Assembly: GCF_029953595.1 (NCBI RefSeq)
Contig: NZ_CP124535.1
Span: 3,579,001-3,643,000 of the forward strand
DNA length: 64,000 nucleotides
Origin: Fuscovulum ytuae
GTDB taxonomy: Bacteria; Pseudomonadota; Alphaproteobacteria; Rhodobacterales; Rhodobacteraceae
Reading direction: 5' to 3'
The first letter of the stretch is position 1; every line of letters begins with the position of its first letter. The position numbers and the translations under genes are program-made. Below, piece after piece: positions 9,312 to 17,629 of the stretch. A model generated the notes under the pieces. That model worked only from the letters and a program-made list of their open reading frames with translations. It was not told where the DNA came from and searched no databases.

Positions 9312-11105
9312 ATGGCGCATCCGATGTCGAGTGCAGATCCTTTGGCTTTGCGGAAGGCGCGTTCGTTGTTGAACGCGGACTTGGCGCGGTATGGTTGGGC
9401 GTTGTTTGGGATTTCTGGTTTGATCAGCGTTTTGGCGCTGACGGGTTCGTTTTACATGTTGCAGGTATATGACCGGGCGTTGACGTCTGGCTCGGTACAG
9501 ACGCTGGCGTTTTTGTCGATTTTGGCTTTGGCCTTGTACATGGTTCAGGGCGGTTTTGACACGATCCGGAGCCAGGTTTTGGTGCGGATTGGGGCGCGTC
9601 TGGACCAGCGTCTTGCGCCTTTGTCGCACAAGGTTGCGATTGACATGCCGCGCTATGGGTTTTCGACGACGGAGGCGCTGGAGCGGGGCCGGACGGTGGA
9701 CACGCTGCGGAACTTTTTGGGCTCGCAGGCGCCTGCTGCGATTTTTGATCTGCCCTTTGTGCCTGTGTTTTTGGTGTTTGTGTATCTGCTGCACCCTGTT
9801 CTGGGGGCAGTGACGCTGGGTGGCGCGGTTGTGCTGGCGCTTTTGACGATGCTGGCAGAGTTCAAGTCGCGGGATTTGGCCAAATCGGCGCAGCGTGCGC
9901 TGGTGGTGCGCAATACGATCTCGGAATCCAACACGCGCAACTCGGAAAGCCTGATCGCGATGGGGGCGACGGGGCGTGCGGTGGAACGCTTTGCGGCGGC
10001 CAACCGTCAGCATCTGGACCTTCAGACGCGGGCCTCGGACATCACCGGGACGATGGGGGCGATGTCGCGAGTGCTGCGGATGCTCTTGCAATCGGGGCTC
10101 TTGGGTCTTGGGGCGTTCTTCACGATCCAGGGCGAGCTGTCGGCGGGGGCGATCATCGCGGTGTCGGTGGCCTCGGGTCGGGCGCTGGCGCCGATCGATC
10201 AGGTGATTGCGAACTGGAAGGGGATTGTGTCGGCGCGGCACGCTTGGACGCAACTGCGCGACACGTTGGTGGCGCTGTCGGCGGAGAAGACGCCGGTGAT
10301 GCTGCCCTCGCCGACGCAATCCTTGCGGGTTGAGAACCTGACGGTGGCCTCGCCTGCGAATGGCCGGGTGCTGTTGTCGGAGGTGAGCTTTGAATTGCAG
10401 GCGGGTCAGGCGCTGGCGATCGTGGGCCCGTCGGGCGGGGGCAAGTCGACGCTGTTGCGGGCGCTTGCGGGTGTCTGGCCGGTGCTGCGCGGGTCGATCC
10501 GCTATGATGACGTGGACCTTGCGCAATGGGACCCGTCGCGGATGGGCGAGATCATCGGCTTTTTGCCGCAGGAAGTGGGTCTCTTCAACGGGACGGTGCG
10601 CGAGAACATCAGCCGCTTTGACACGAACAAGGACACGGATGCGGTCTACAAGGCGGCGGTGGCGGCGAATGTGCACAAGATGATCGCGGGCCTGCCCGAG
10701 GGCTATGACACCGAGGTGGGGGCGCTGGGGACCGCGCTTTCCGCCGGGCAGCGCCAGCGGATCGGACTTGCGCGCGCGCTTTATCAGGACCCGTTCGTGG
10801 TGCTGCTGGATGAACCCAATGCCTCGCTTGATGCGGTGGGGGAGCGGGCGCTGAACGATACGATCAAGGCGATCCGGGCGCGTGGCGGCATCGCGGTGAT
10901 CGTGGCGCATCGTCCGAGCGTGCTGGCGGCGGTGGATATGGTGGCGGCGGTGCATGCCGGTCGTCTGGCGGCCTTTGGCACGAAGGAAGAGGTTTTGGGC
11001 AACCGCGACGGCAAGGTGGTGGCGCCCACCACGGTGGCGGGCAGCGATCAGATCAACCTCGGCCCGGCCGAGCGCGAGTTGCAGGCTGCGGCGAATGCGA
11101 ACTGA
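9312..11105 (+). CDS. Type I secretion ABC transporter, fused permease/ATPase (PrsD/HlyB-like)
   Basis: A 597-residue inner-membrane exporter half-molecule that energises type I secretion. The N-terminal half (about residues 20-300) has the transmembrane domain, starting directly without a C39 peptidase domain. The C-terminal half is the ATPase: Walker A GPSGGGKST at 372-380, signature LSAGQRQRIGLARAL at about 476, Walker B VVLLDEPNA, then a switch His in VAHRPS. It lies 68 bp after the RTX peroxidase and shares its direction, so the peroxidase is its obvious cargo. The outer-membrane TolC partner is not encoded here, which is common. Third codon positions are unusually rich in G and T, unlike the C-rich adaptor gene downstream. 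Confidence 0.95.
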   Translation: MAHPMSSADPLALRKARSLLNADLARYGWALFGISGLISVLALTGSFYMLQVYDRALTSGSVQTLAFLSILALALYMVQGGFDTIRSQVLVRIGARLDQRLAPLSHKVAIDMPRYGFSTTEALERGRTVDTLRNFLGSQAPAAIFDLPFVPVFLVFVYLLHPVLGAVTLGGAVVLALLTMLAEFKSRDLAKSAQRALVVRNTISESNTRNSESLIAMGATGRAVERFAAANRQHLDLQTRASDITGTMGAMSRVLRMLLQSGLLGLGAFFTIQGELSAGAIIAVSVASGRALAPIDQVIANWKGIVSARHAWTQLRDTLVALSAEKTPVMLPSPTQSLRVENLTVASPANGRVLLSEVSFELQAGQALAIVGPSGGGKSTLLRALAGVWPVLRGSIRYDDVDLAQWDPSRMGEIIGFLPQEVGLFNGTVRENISRFDTNKDTDAVYKAAVAANVHKMIAGLPEGYDTEVGALGTALSAGQRQRIGLARALYQDPFVVLLDEPNASLDAVGERALNDTIKAIRARGGIAVIVAHRPSVLAAVDMVAAVHAGRLAAFGTKEEVLGNRDGKVVAPTTVAGSDQINLGPAERELQAAANAN

Positions 11106-11205
11106 GGCGGCAGGCTGAGGTGGGGCCGCGGCCCCGAGTGACGGATGGGGCGCAACACGCCCAGCCAGAACAGACAGCAGGAACGGACAAAGGAAGGAGG
11201 CGGAG

Positions 11206-12279
11206 ATGGAAATCAAGACCAAGCACCGCAAATCGGCCGAGGCGAACAAGCCGAAGGGGCGCGCCCTCTTCACCTTGGCCGAACGGAAGGAAGCCCCCTT
11301 TGCGGCGATGTTCGCGGCGCTGACCTTGACGCTTGCGGCCTATGTGAAGACGGCCTTTGGCGGCACCGCCCAGCCCAGCGACCCGACCGACCAGCCCGTC
11401 GACCGTCAGGCTGCCGAACAGGTGTCGGCCCCACGCCATCCGGGGATGGAGGAGGCTGCGCCGCCGGTGGAATTTGCGGAGCTGGACGAGGGTCAGCCGC
11501 TGATCACCGGCTCGCTGCCCGGTGAGGATGGCGATATGGGCCGCATCGGCCGCGGGCCCGGACAGCTGGATCTGTCGCGCTTCTTCCCCGATGCCGACCC
11601 GACGATGGACATGCCCGACCTCTATCTGGCCGACCGGCCCGAGATCGCCACGGCGGCGCTGCCCTCGATGTTTGGCACCAGCGGCAGCCTGCCGCTGATC
11701 CCCGGTGCCCCCGGCGGTGGTGCGGGGGGCGGCACGGGGGGCAGCACGGGGGGCGGCGCGCCCGGCAATACCGCTGGCACGGGCACGGGCGGCAATGGCC
11801 CTGGCGGGAATGGCCCCGGCGGGAATGGCACGGGCACGGGCGAGGACGATGCCACGGGCATCGTGGGCATCAGCTTCCAGGACCTCTTTGCCCAGCTGGC
11901 CTCTGTGGTGCGGCCCTTCCATGCCACCACGGTGCGCGACATCTCGAACCTCGCCATCGGCGATTGGGTCAGCCAGCACGAGCTTTACAAGCTGCGCGGC
12001 GGCGAGACGCGGCCCGATCTCGACACCGCCTATCTGGCCCGCGAAGAGCGCACCTATGACCTCGTCTCCAACCCGGAGTCGAAGGCCGCCTTCATCGAGG
12101 AATACTTCCCCAGCCTCGATACCCCGGGCAACAGCACGATGCCCGAGGCAAGCCTTGCCGAAGGCCCGGTGACCACCGCCTTCCTGACCGCCAATGGCAT
12201 GGCAGGCGACATGAGCAATGACACGGGCCTCCAGCCCGACCCGCTTTTGGCGACCGATAGCGTGACGGGCCTCTTGTGA
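11206..12279 (+). CDS. Unrecognised one-membrane-segment protein between exporter genes, Gly-rich linker
   Basis: I do not recognise this 357-residue protein. A strong ribosome site (GGAAGGAGG) precedes the ATG. The first 45 residues are basic and then hydrophobic (FAAMFAALTLTLAAYV), suggesting one membrane anchor with most of the chain in the periplasm. Residues of about 165-215 are a Gly/Thr/Asn low-complexity linker with repeated GGNGPGGNGP units. A charged globular part follows at about 220-357. The gene sits between the ABC exporter and the HlyD adaptor of the type I system, in the same direction, so a role as an accessory or scaffold in peroxidase export is likely by context. A cargo-specific chaperone or a cell-surface retention factor are alternatives. 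Homology would need a profile search. Confidence 0.75.
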   Translation: MEIKTKHRKSAEANKPKGRALFTLAERKEAPFAAMFAALTLTLAAYVKTAFGGTAQPSDPTDQPVDRQAAEQVSAPRHPGMEEAAPPVEFAELDEGQPLITGSLPGEDGDMGRIGRGPGQLDLSRFFPDADPTMDMPDLYLADRPEIATAALPSMFGTSGSLPLIPGAPGGGAGGGTGGSTGGGAPGNTAGTGTGGNGPGGNGPGGNGTGTGEDDATGIVGISFQDLFAQLASVVRPFHATTVRDISNLAIGDWVSQHELYKLRGGETRPDLDTAYLAREERTYDLVSNPESKAAFIEEYFPSLDTPGNSTMPEASLAEGPVTTAFLTANGMAGDMSNDTGLQPDPLLATDSVTGLL

Positions 12280-12292
12280 TGGCGGCCCATCT

Positions 12293-12315
12293 GTCAGGCC
12301 CCGCGCGGGCCTGAC
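12293..12315 (+). terminator. GC-rich hairpin between the linker gene and the adaptor gene
   Basis: A perfect 9-bp stem (GTCAGGCCC with GGGCCTGAC) with a 5-nt loop lies 13 bp after the preceding stop codon. There is no T-run, so it may be an mRNA-stabilising or attenuating structure rather than a full terminator. A shorter palindrome (GGGGCCGCGGCCCC) at 11122-11135 occupies the previous gap in the same way. Confidence 0.45.
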
Positions 12316-12382
12316 GGACCCCGAACCCTCCTCCTCCCCCCCCTCCTCGGGGACCTGCCTGCAGGCCCCCGCCAAGCACCGA

Positions 12383-13711
12383 GTGACGAAGATGATGTCG
12401 ATGGCCTCCAACCTGCCCTATCCGCCCGATCCGACCGCCGCCTTCTCGTTGCGCGGCCGCCTGATCGCCGCTGCAACGCTGACCGCCTTCCTCGTCGGGG
12501 GCATCGGCTTCTGGGCCGCGACCGCGCGTCTGGATGCCGCCGTGATCGGCTCGGGCTCCGTCCTTGTGAAGAGCGATGTCCAAAGCGTGCAGCATGTCGA
12601 TGGCGGCACGCTGAACCAGATCCTCGTCGCCGCCGGGGACGAGGTCACGGCAGGCCAGCCCGTCCTCATCCTCGACACCTTCGAGCTGGAAACCCGCATC
12701 GGCATGCTCTCATCCCAATTGATGGAGGCCGAGGCCCGCGCCGCCCGCCTTGCCGCCGAACGCGACGGCAGCGAGATGGTGCTGCCCACGAGCTTTGACG
12801 CCGCCAATCCCGAGGCCGTCCGCATCCTTGAGGGCGAGCGCCGCCTGATGGAGGAAAACCGCCTCAACCGCGAGGTCCAGCTGACCGCCCTTGATCTGCA
12901 GGCCGATCAACTGCGCTTTGACACCGAAGGCCAGACCGCGCGCCGCCAATCGGTGGCCGAGGAACTGGCCCTTGTCGAGGCAACCTATGCCCGCTTCGAC
13001 AAGCTGCAAAAGGCAGGCTCCGTCGAAAAAAGCCGCCTCGACGAGATCCTGCGCGACCTCACCCGCATGCGCGGCGAAATGGGCGAGATCAACGCCAACC
13101 TCGCCCGCAACGAAACCCGCCAGACCGAGATCACCCTCGAACGCGACCGCCTCATGGCCACCGCAAAGGCCGATGCCCATCGCGAGTTGCGCAGCCTCGA
13201 ACCCCAGATCACCGACCTGCGCCAGCAACTGACCGCCGCCCGCGAGAAAAAGGACCGCGCCGTCCTGCGCGCCCCCGCCACAGGCACCGTCAATGAGGTC
13301 AATGTCTCAACCCTCGGCGAGGTCATCCCGCCCGGCAAGACACTCGTCACCGTCGTGCCCAGCGAAACCGACCTCATCATCGAATTCCGCATCTCAACCA
13401 CAGATATCGACGCCATCGAACCCGGCCAAAAAGCACGCCTGCGCTTCCCAACCTTCAACCAGCGCATCACGCCCGAAATCGACGGCATCGTCGAAACCAT
13501 CGCCGCCGCAGCCGTCATCGACCCCCAAACAGGCCTCAACTATTACAAAGCACGCGCCAAAGCGACCGGAAACCTCGATGACCTCGGTTCCAGAGGCCTC
13601 GTCCCAGGAATGCCCGTCGAAGTCTATATCCCAACTCAAGAACGCGTCGTCCTCTCATACCTCATGCAACCCGTCCTCGACCAAATGAACCGCGCTATGC
13701 GCGAGGAATAA
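12383..13711 (+). CDS. HlyD-family periplasmic adaptor of type I secretion (PrsE-like)
   Basis: A 442-residue membrane-fusion protein that bridges the inner-membrane ABC exporter to an outer-membrane channel. A single membrane segment lies at about residues 25-48. It is followed by a split biotinyl-lipoyl-like domain, a long alpha-helical coiled coil (about 100-275) and a beta-barrel C-terminal domain, with the typical sequence RAPATGTVNEVNVSTLGEV near 295. The GTG at 12383 gives the longest frame; ATG codons at 12392, 12395 and 12401 are alternatives and no start has a strong ribosome site. Third codon positions are extremely C-rich. With the ABC gene it forms the likely export machine for the RTX peroxidase. 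Confidence 0.94.
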   Translation: MTKMMSMASNLPYPPDPTAAFSLRGRLIAAATLTAFLVGGIGFWAATARLDAAVIGSGSVLVKSDVQSVQHVDGGTLNQILVAAGDEVTAGQPVLILDTFELETRIGMLSSQLMEAEARAARLAAERDGSEMVLPTSFDAANPEAVRILEGERRLMEENRLNREVQLTALDLQADQLRFDTEGQTARRQSVAEELALVEATYARFDKLQKAGSVEKSRLDEILRDLTRMRGEMGEINANLARNETRQTEITLERDRLMATAKADAHRELRSLEPQITDLRQQLTAAREKKDRAVLRAPATGTVNEVNVSTLGEVIPPGKTLVTVVPSETDLIIEFRISTTDIDAIEPGQKARLRFPTFNQRITPEIDGIVETIAAAAVIDPQTGLNYYKARAKATGNLDDLGSRGLVPGMPVEVYIPTQERVVLSYLMQPVLDQMNRAMREE

Positions 13712-13806
13712 CGGGAAGGGCGGTTCGCCATGCCATCGCGGGTTGACGCGGTCGGTCCCGCAGTTACCTACGGTCCCTGAGAAAAAACCGGACGGGAGGG
13801 TCTTTC

Positions 13807-14679
13807 ATGGCGAAGTTGGCGTTTCTGGGATTGGGGGTCATGGGTTTTCCGATGGCCGGACACCTGATGGCCAAGGGGCATGAAGTCACGGTTTACAACC
13901 GCTCGCCCGCAAAGGCAGAGGCGTGGGTTACCAAACATGGCGGCACGTCAGCGGCCACCCCAAAGGCTGCGGCTGAAGGAAAGGATGTCGTGCTGGCCTG
14001 TGTGGGCAATGATGATGACCTGCGCAGCGTCTGCATCGGCCCGGATGGGGCCTTTGCTGGGATGGCGTCGGGGACCTTGTTTGTGGATCACACCACAGTG
14101 TCGGCAGCCGTCACGCGTGAGCTTGCGCATGCAGCCGCAGGGATGGGCATCGGTTTTGTCGATGCGCCCGTTTCGGGCGGCCAGGCCGGGGCGGAAAACG
14201 GTGTTCTTTCGGTCATGTGCGGGGGAAGTGAGGCGGATTATGCCCGGGCAGAGCCTGTGATCGCGGCCTATTCCCGCATCTGCCGGCGTATCGGCGAGAG
14301 CGGGGCAGGTCAACTTGCCAAGATGTGCAATCAGATCGCCATTGCGGGGCTGGTGCAGGGGCTTTCAGAGGCGCTGCATTTCGCTGAAAAGGCAGGGCTG
14401 GATGGCGAGGCTGTGGTGGAAGTCATCAGCCAGGGTGCTGCCGGAAGCTGGCAAATGGCGAACCGCCACAAGACGATGCTTGCCGGGCATTTCGAACATG
14501 GTTTCGCGGTGGACTGGATGCGCAAGGATCTGGGGATCTGCCTTTCCACTGCCGATGAAGTGAAGGCCAGTCTGCCTGTAACCGCGTTGGTCGATCAGTT
14601 CTACAAGGATGTGCAGAAGATGGGTGGCGGGCGCTGGGATACGTCCAGCCTTTTTGCCCGTCTGCGCAAGCTGGGCTGA
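13807..14679 (+). CDS. NAD(P)-dependent 3-hydroxyisobutyrate dehydrogenase-family oxidoreductase
   Basis: A 290-residue beta-hydroxyacid dehydrogenase. The N-terminal Rossmann motif is GLGVMG (residues 8-13), the substrate-binding signature DAPVSGG lies at 119-125 and the catalytic Lys is at 172 in GAGQLAKMCNQ. The family covers 3-hydroxyisobutyrate dehydrogenase, tartronate semialdehyde reductase and related enzymes, and the sequence alone does not decide which. The start has GGGAGGG about 8 bp upstream. It is followed 39 bp later by a 2-hydroxyacid dehydrogenase, which hints at glyoxylate/hydroxyacid metabolism, together with the TRAP transporter behind them. Confidence 0.9.
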   Translation: MAKLAFLGLGVMGFPMAGHLMAKGHEVTVYNRSPAKAEAWVTKHGGTSAATPKAAAEGKDVVLACVGNDDDLRSVCIGPDGAFAGMASGTLFVDHTTVSAAVTRELAHAAAGMGIGFVDAPVSGGQAGAENGVLSVMCGGSEADYARAEPVIAAYSRICRRIGESGAGQLAKMCNQIAIAGLVQGLSEALHFAEKAGLDGEAVVEVISQGAAGSWQMANRHKTMLAGHFEHGFAVDWMRKDLGICLSTADEVKASLPVTALVDQFYKDVQKMGGGRWDTSSLFARLRKLG

Positions 14680-14718
14680 GGGCGCGCGTTGGTTGCGCCG
14701 CGCAACAAAGAGGGGCCT

Positions 14719-15681
14719 ATGGTACGACCGAAATTGTTGATCACTCGCAAGCTGCGCCCCGCGGTCGAGGGGCGTGCCGCGCGGGATTATGACGTGGTCC
14801 TGAACCCCGAAGATCGGGTTCTGTCAGACGCGGAATTGATCGCAGCCTGCCGTGCCGTCGATGCCGTGCTGCCCTGCCATTCCGAACGGTTCACAGCAGA
14901 GGTTCTGGACGCTATAGGCCCGGGCCTGCGGATCATCGCCAATCATTCGGTCGGAACGGATCATGTCGACTTGGAAGCCGCGCGGAAGTCAGGGGTTGTG
15001 GTGACGAACACGCCCGATGTCTTGTCTGAGGCCACGGCCGAGATCGCAATGCTTTGCATGCTGGGCGCAGCGCGGCGGGGTGCAGAGGGGGATGCGCTTG
15101 TACGGTCCGGGGCTTGGAATTTCTGGTCTCCCGCCTTCATGGTGGGTCGCCAAGTCAGCGGGAAACGGTTTGGGATCGTTGGCATGGGGCGCGTGGGGCA
15201 AGTGACGGCGGAACGTGCGAGGGGATTTGGCATGCAGGTGCATTATCACAACCGCCGCAGATTGCCCTCGCATCAGGAAAAGGGCGCGGTCTTCCATGAC
15301 AGTCTGGAAAGCCTACTTGCGGTTTCGGATGTGCTAAGTCTGCATTGCCCCGCCACGCCAGAGAATGCGGGCCTGCTGAATGCACGGACGCTCGCCCTTT
15401 TGCCGGAGCGTGCCATTGTGGTGAACACGGCCCGCGGAGCGTTGATTGACGAAGGGGCACTAATCTCGGCCTTGTCCTCAGGGCGGCTGTTCGCGGCGGG
15501 TCTAGATGTGTTCCAGACAGAGCCCGGTGGGAACCCCGACCTGTCACGGTTGCCGAATGTGTTCCTTCTGCCGCATATCGGTTCTGCGACGGAGGAAACG
15601 CGAGATGCTATGGGATTCAGGGCCTTGGACAATCTGGATGCCTTTTTTGGTGGCCAAGAACCACAGGATCGAGTGGCCTGA
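14719..15681 (+). CDS. D-isomer-specific 2-hydroxyacid dehydrogenase (glyoxylate/hydroxypyruvate reductase-like)
   Basis: A 320-residue NAD(P)-dependent enzyme that interconverts 2-oxoacids and D-2-hydroxyacids. The nucleotide-binding motif GMGRVG is followed by YHNRRR after the second strand; the basic residues there favour NADPH. The catalytic Arg is in NTARGALID, the Glu follows in FQTEPG and the His in LLPHIGSAT. The ATG at 14719 was chosen because GAGGGG lies 5-10 bp upstream; a TTG at 14689 would add ten residues without support. It probably acts with the preceding beta-hydroxyacid dehydrogenase, though neither substrate is known. Confidence 0.9.
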   Translation: MVRPKLLITRKLRPAVEGRAARDYDVVLNPEDRVLSDAELIAACRAVDAVLPCHSERFTAEVLDAIGPGLRIIANHSVGTDHVDLEAARKSGVVVTNTPDVLSEATAEIAMLCMLGAARRGAEGDALVRSGAWNFWSPAFMVGRQVSGKRFGIVGMGRVGQVTAERARGFGMQVHYHNRRRLPSHQEKGAVFHDSLESLLAVSDVLSLHCPATPENAGLLNARTLALLPERAIVVNTARGALIDEGALISALSSGRLFAAGLDVFQTEPGGNPDLSRLPNVFLLPHIGSATEETRDAMGFRALDNLDAFFGGQEPQDRVA

Positions 15682-15699
15682 GTGCAAAAAACTTCGCCG

Positions 15700-15728
15700 A
15701 AAAGTGGTTATGTTTTTTGACCACTATT
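15700..15728. promoter_or_regulatory. Imperfect inverted repeat before the TRAP operon, candidate operator
   Basis: Arms AAAAGTGGT and ACCACTATT (one mismatch) flank a spacer that holds six T residues, and TTGACC at 15717-15722 may be a -35 element. The TGGT...ACCA core recalls GntR-family sites, but the spacer is longer than usual, so this is a weak call. Confidence 0.3.
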
Positions 15729-15803
15729 GAACTTGGAATTCACTGTTCTATGTTCGTGCAGGATGGTGCCCGCCACGAGGTGCCACCAATCTGGGAGGAT
15801 CAT

Positions 15804-16940
15804 ATGACCGATATCGACAAGGCGCGGCTTTCGCGCCGTTCTTTCCTGCGCAAAGGGGCACTTGGTGGCTCGGCCGCTGCGGCGACCGCTCTGGCGGCTC
15901 CGGCGGTGCTGGCGCAGGCGCCCATCGTGATGAAGATGCAGACGTCTTGGCCGGCGTCGGACATCTGGATGGATTTCGCGCGCGAATACACGGCGCGGGT
16001 TGAGGCGATGTCGGGCGGGCGACTGACCGTTGACCTGCTGCCTGCCGGTGCCGTCGTCGGTGCCTTCCAGGTGATGGACGGCGTCAATGATGGCGTCATC
16101 GATGCCGCGCATACGGTGCCCGTCTATTGGTATGGCAAGTCGAAGGCTGCGTCCTTCTTCGGGACAGGCCCCGTCTTCGGCGGTTCCGCAACCACCATGT
16201 TGGCGTGGTTCTATCAGGGCGGCGGCGCGGAACTGTATCGCGAGCTGACTCAGGATATCCTTGGTCTGAACGTCTATGGCTTCATGGGCATGCCGATGCC
16301 GGCGCAGCCCTTCGGCTGGTTCAAGACCGAAGTGAACAGCGTGGCTGACCTTCAGGGCTTCAAGTATCGCACCGTGGGCCTTGCTGCCGACCTTCTGCAA
16401 GCGATGGGGATGTCTGTCGCGCAGCTGCCGGGCGGCGAGATCGTCCCCGCGATGGAACGCGGCGTCATCGACGCATTCGAGTTCAACAATCCCTCCTCGG
16501 ACCGCCGTTTTGGCGCGCAGGATGTGGCCAAGAACTACTACCTGTCGTCCTACCACCAGGCGTCGGAATCGTTTGAATTCCTGTTCAACAAGGACTTCAT
16601 GGACGATCTGCCGGAAGACCTGCAGGCGATCCTGAAGCACGCTGTCGAAGCTTCGGCCACGTCGAACCTTGCGCTGGCGATGCGTGAATATTCCAAGGAC
16701 CTGGCGGAATTGCAGACCGATGCCGGCGTGACCGTGCACCGGACGCCGAAAGAGATCCTCGCCGGTCAGTTGGCGGCTTGGGATACTCTCATCGCCGATC
16801 TGGAATCTGATCCCTTCAACAAGAAGGTGATGGATAGCCAGCGCGCGTGGACCGAGAAGGTCGCCTACTACGAACTGATGAACGCGCCCGATCTGGGGCT
16901 TGCCTACGACCACCACTTCCCCGGCAAGCTGAAGCTCTGA
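15804..16940 (+). CDS. dctP: TRAP transporter substrate-binding protein, DctP family, Tat-exported
   Basis: A 378-residue periplasmic solute-binding protein that captures the substrate for the TRAP permease encoded next. The ATG at 15804 has GGGAGG just upstream. The N-terminus carries a twin-arginine signal (SRRSFLRKGALGG) and a cleavage-like AAPAVLAQ at about residue 35. The mature part starts KMQTSWPASD, typical of the DctP branch seen in mannitol/chloroaromatic or 2-oxoacid-type TRAP systems. A strong hairpin follows the stop, which would give more binding protein than permease. The substrate is not determined; neighbouring hydroxyacid dehydrogenases and an amidase suggest an organic acid or amide. 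Confidence 0.93.
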   Translation: MTDIDKARLSRRSFLRKGALGGSAAAATALAAPAVLAQAPIVMKMQTSWPASDIWMDFAREYTARVEAMSGGRLTVDLLPAGAVVGAFQVMDGVNDGVIDAAHTVPVYWYGKSKAASFFGTGPVFGGSATTMLAWFYQGGGAELYRELTQDILGLNVYGFMGMPMPAQPFGWFKTEVNSVADLQGFKYRTVGLAADLLQAMGMSVAQLPGGEIVPAMERGVIDAFEFNNPSSDRRFGAQDVAKNYYLSSYHQASESFEFLFNKDFMDDLPEDLQAILKHAVEASATSNLALAMREYSKDLAELQTDAGVTVHRTPKEILAGQLAAWDTLIADLESDPFNKKVMDSQRAWTEKVAYYELMNAPDLGLAYDHHFPGKLKL

Positions 16941-16947
16941 TCTGCTT

Positions 16948-16969
16948 GGGGGCGCCGCAAGGCGCCCCC
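16948..16969 (+). terminator. Strong hairpin between dctP and dctQ (attenuator)
   Basis: A perfect 9-bp GC stem (GGGGGCGCC with GGCGCCCCC) closes on a GCAA tetraloop 7 bp after the dctP stop. There is no T-run. The usual interpretation for solute-binding protein genes is differential expression by attenuation and protection of the upstream mRNA. Confidence 0.65.
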
Positions 16970-17004
16970 TCCCTGTTCTGCCGTTCTGATCGGAGTTCCC
17001 GAGA

Positions 17005-17589
17005 ATGAGGAAATACATTCGCTTTGCCGATGCCCTGTCTGAGTGGTTCGGCAAAGCTTTTGGTTGGCTTATCATCCTGATGACAGTCGGGATGACCTAT
17101 GAAGTTGGCTCGCGCTACCTCTTCAATCATCCAACGCCTTGGGCGCTGGATGTAAGCTTCATCATGTATGGAACGCTGTTCATGATGGGCGGCGCCTACA
17201 CGCTTTCGCGGGGCGGACATGTTCGCGGCGACTTTCTGTATCGGCTCTGGTCCCACCGGACGCAGGCGAAGGTGGACCTTGCGCTTTACATCCTTTTCTT
17301 CCTGCCCGGCGTGACGGCTCTGATCTTCTCGGGTTGGAAATATGCCAGTCGGTCGTGGTCTTACGCTGAGGTTTCGGTGAACAGCCCGGCAGGCATCCCG
17401 ATCTATCAGTTCAAGACAGTCATCGTGGCCGCAGGCATCCTGTTGATGGTGCAAGGCATTGCGCAGATCTTCCGGTGCATCATCTGCATCCGCGAAGGTC
17501 AGTGGCCGCCGCTTGCCTCGGATGTCGAGGAAACCGAAACACTACTCATGAAGCAGGCGAACGCCCAAAAGGCGTCTGATCCGGCCTGA
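17005..17589 (+). CDS. dctQ: TRAP transporter small permease subunit DctQ
   Basis: A 194-residue inner-membrane protein with four predicted hydrophobic segments (about residues 18-38, 52-72, 92-112 and 135-158), the standard DctQ layout. The motif NHPTPWALDVSFIMYGTLFM resembles the conserved RY.FN..P.W..E signature of the family. It associates with the large subunit to form the sodium-driven permease. It lies 64 bp after dctP and 40 bp before dctM in one operon. Confidence 0.92.
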   Translation: MRKYIRFADALSEWFGKAFGWLIILMTVGMTYEVGSRYLFNHPTPWALDVSFIMYGTLFMMGGAYTLSRGGHVRGDFLYRLWSHRTQAKVDLALYILFFLPGVTALIFSGWKYASRSWSYAEVSVNSPAGIPIYQFKTVIVAAGILLMVQGIAQIFRCIICIREGQWPPLASDVEETETLLMKQANAQKASDPA

Positions 17590-17629
17590 AGGCCGTCCCT
17601 GTTCTACGCAAACCCCCGGAGCGCCCATC

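Noticed and set aside
9084-11273. A 729-codon open frame antisense to the ABC exporter
   Set aside because: It is extremely rich in Arg, His and Gln, which is the typical antisense shadow of a G/T-rich coding strand.
11053-12411. A 452-codon open frame antisense to the linker gene
   Set aside because: It is a low-complexity Gly/Ala/Arg translation of the antisense of a Gly-rich gene.
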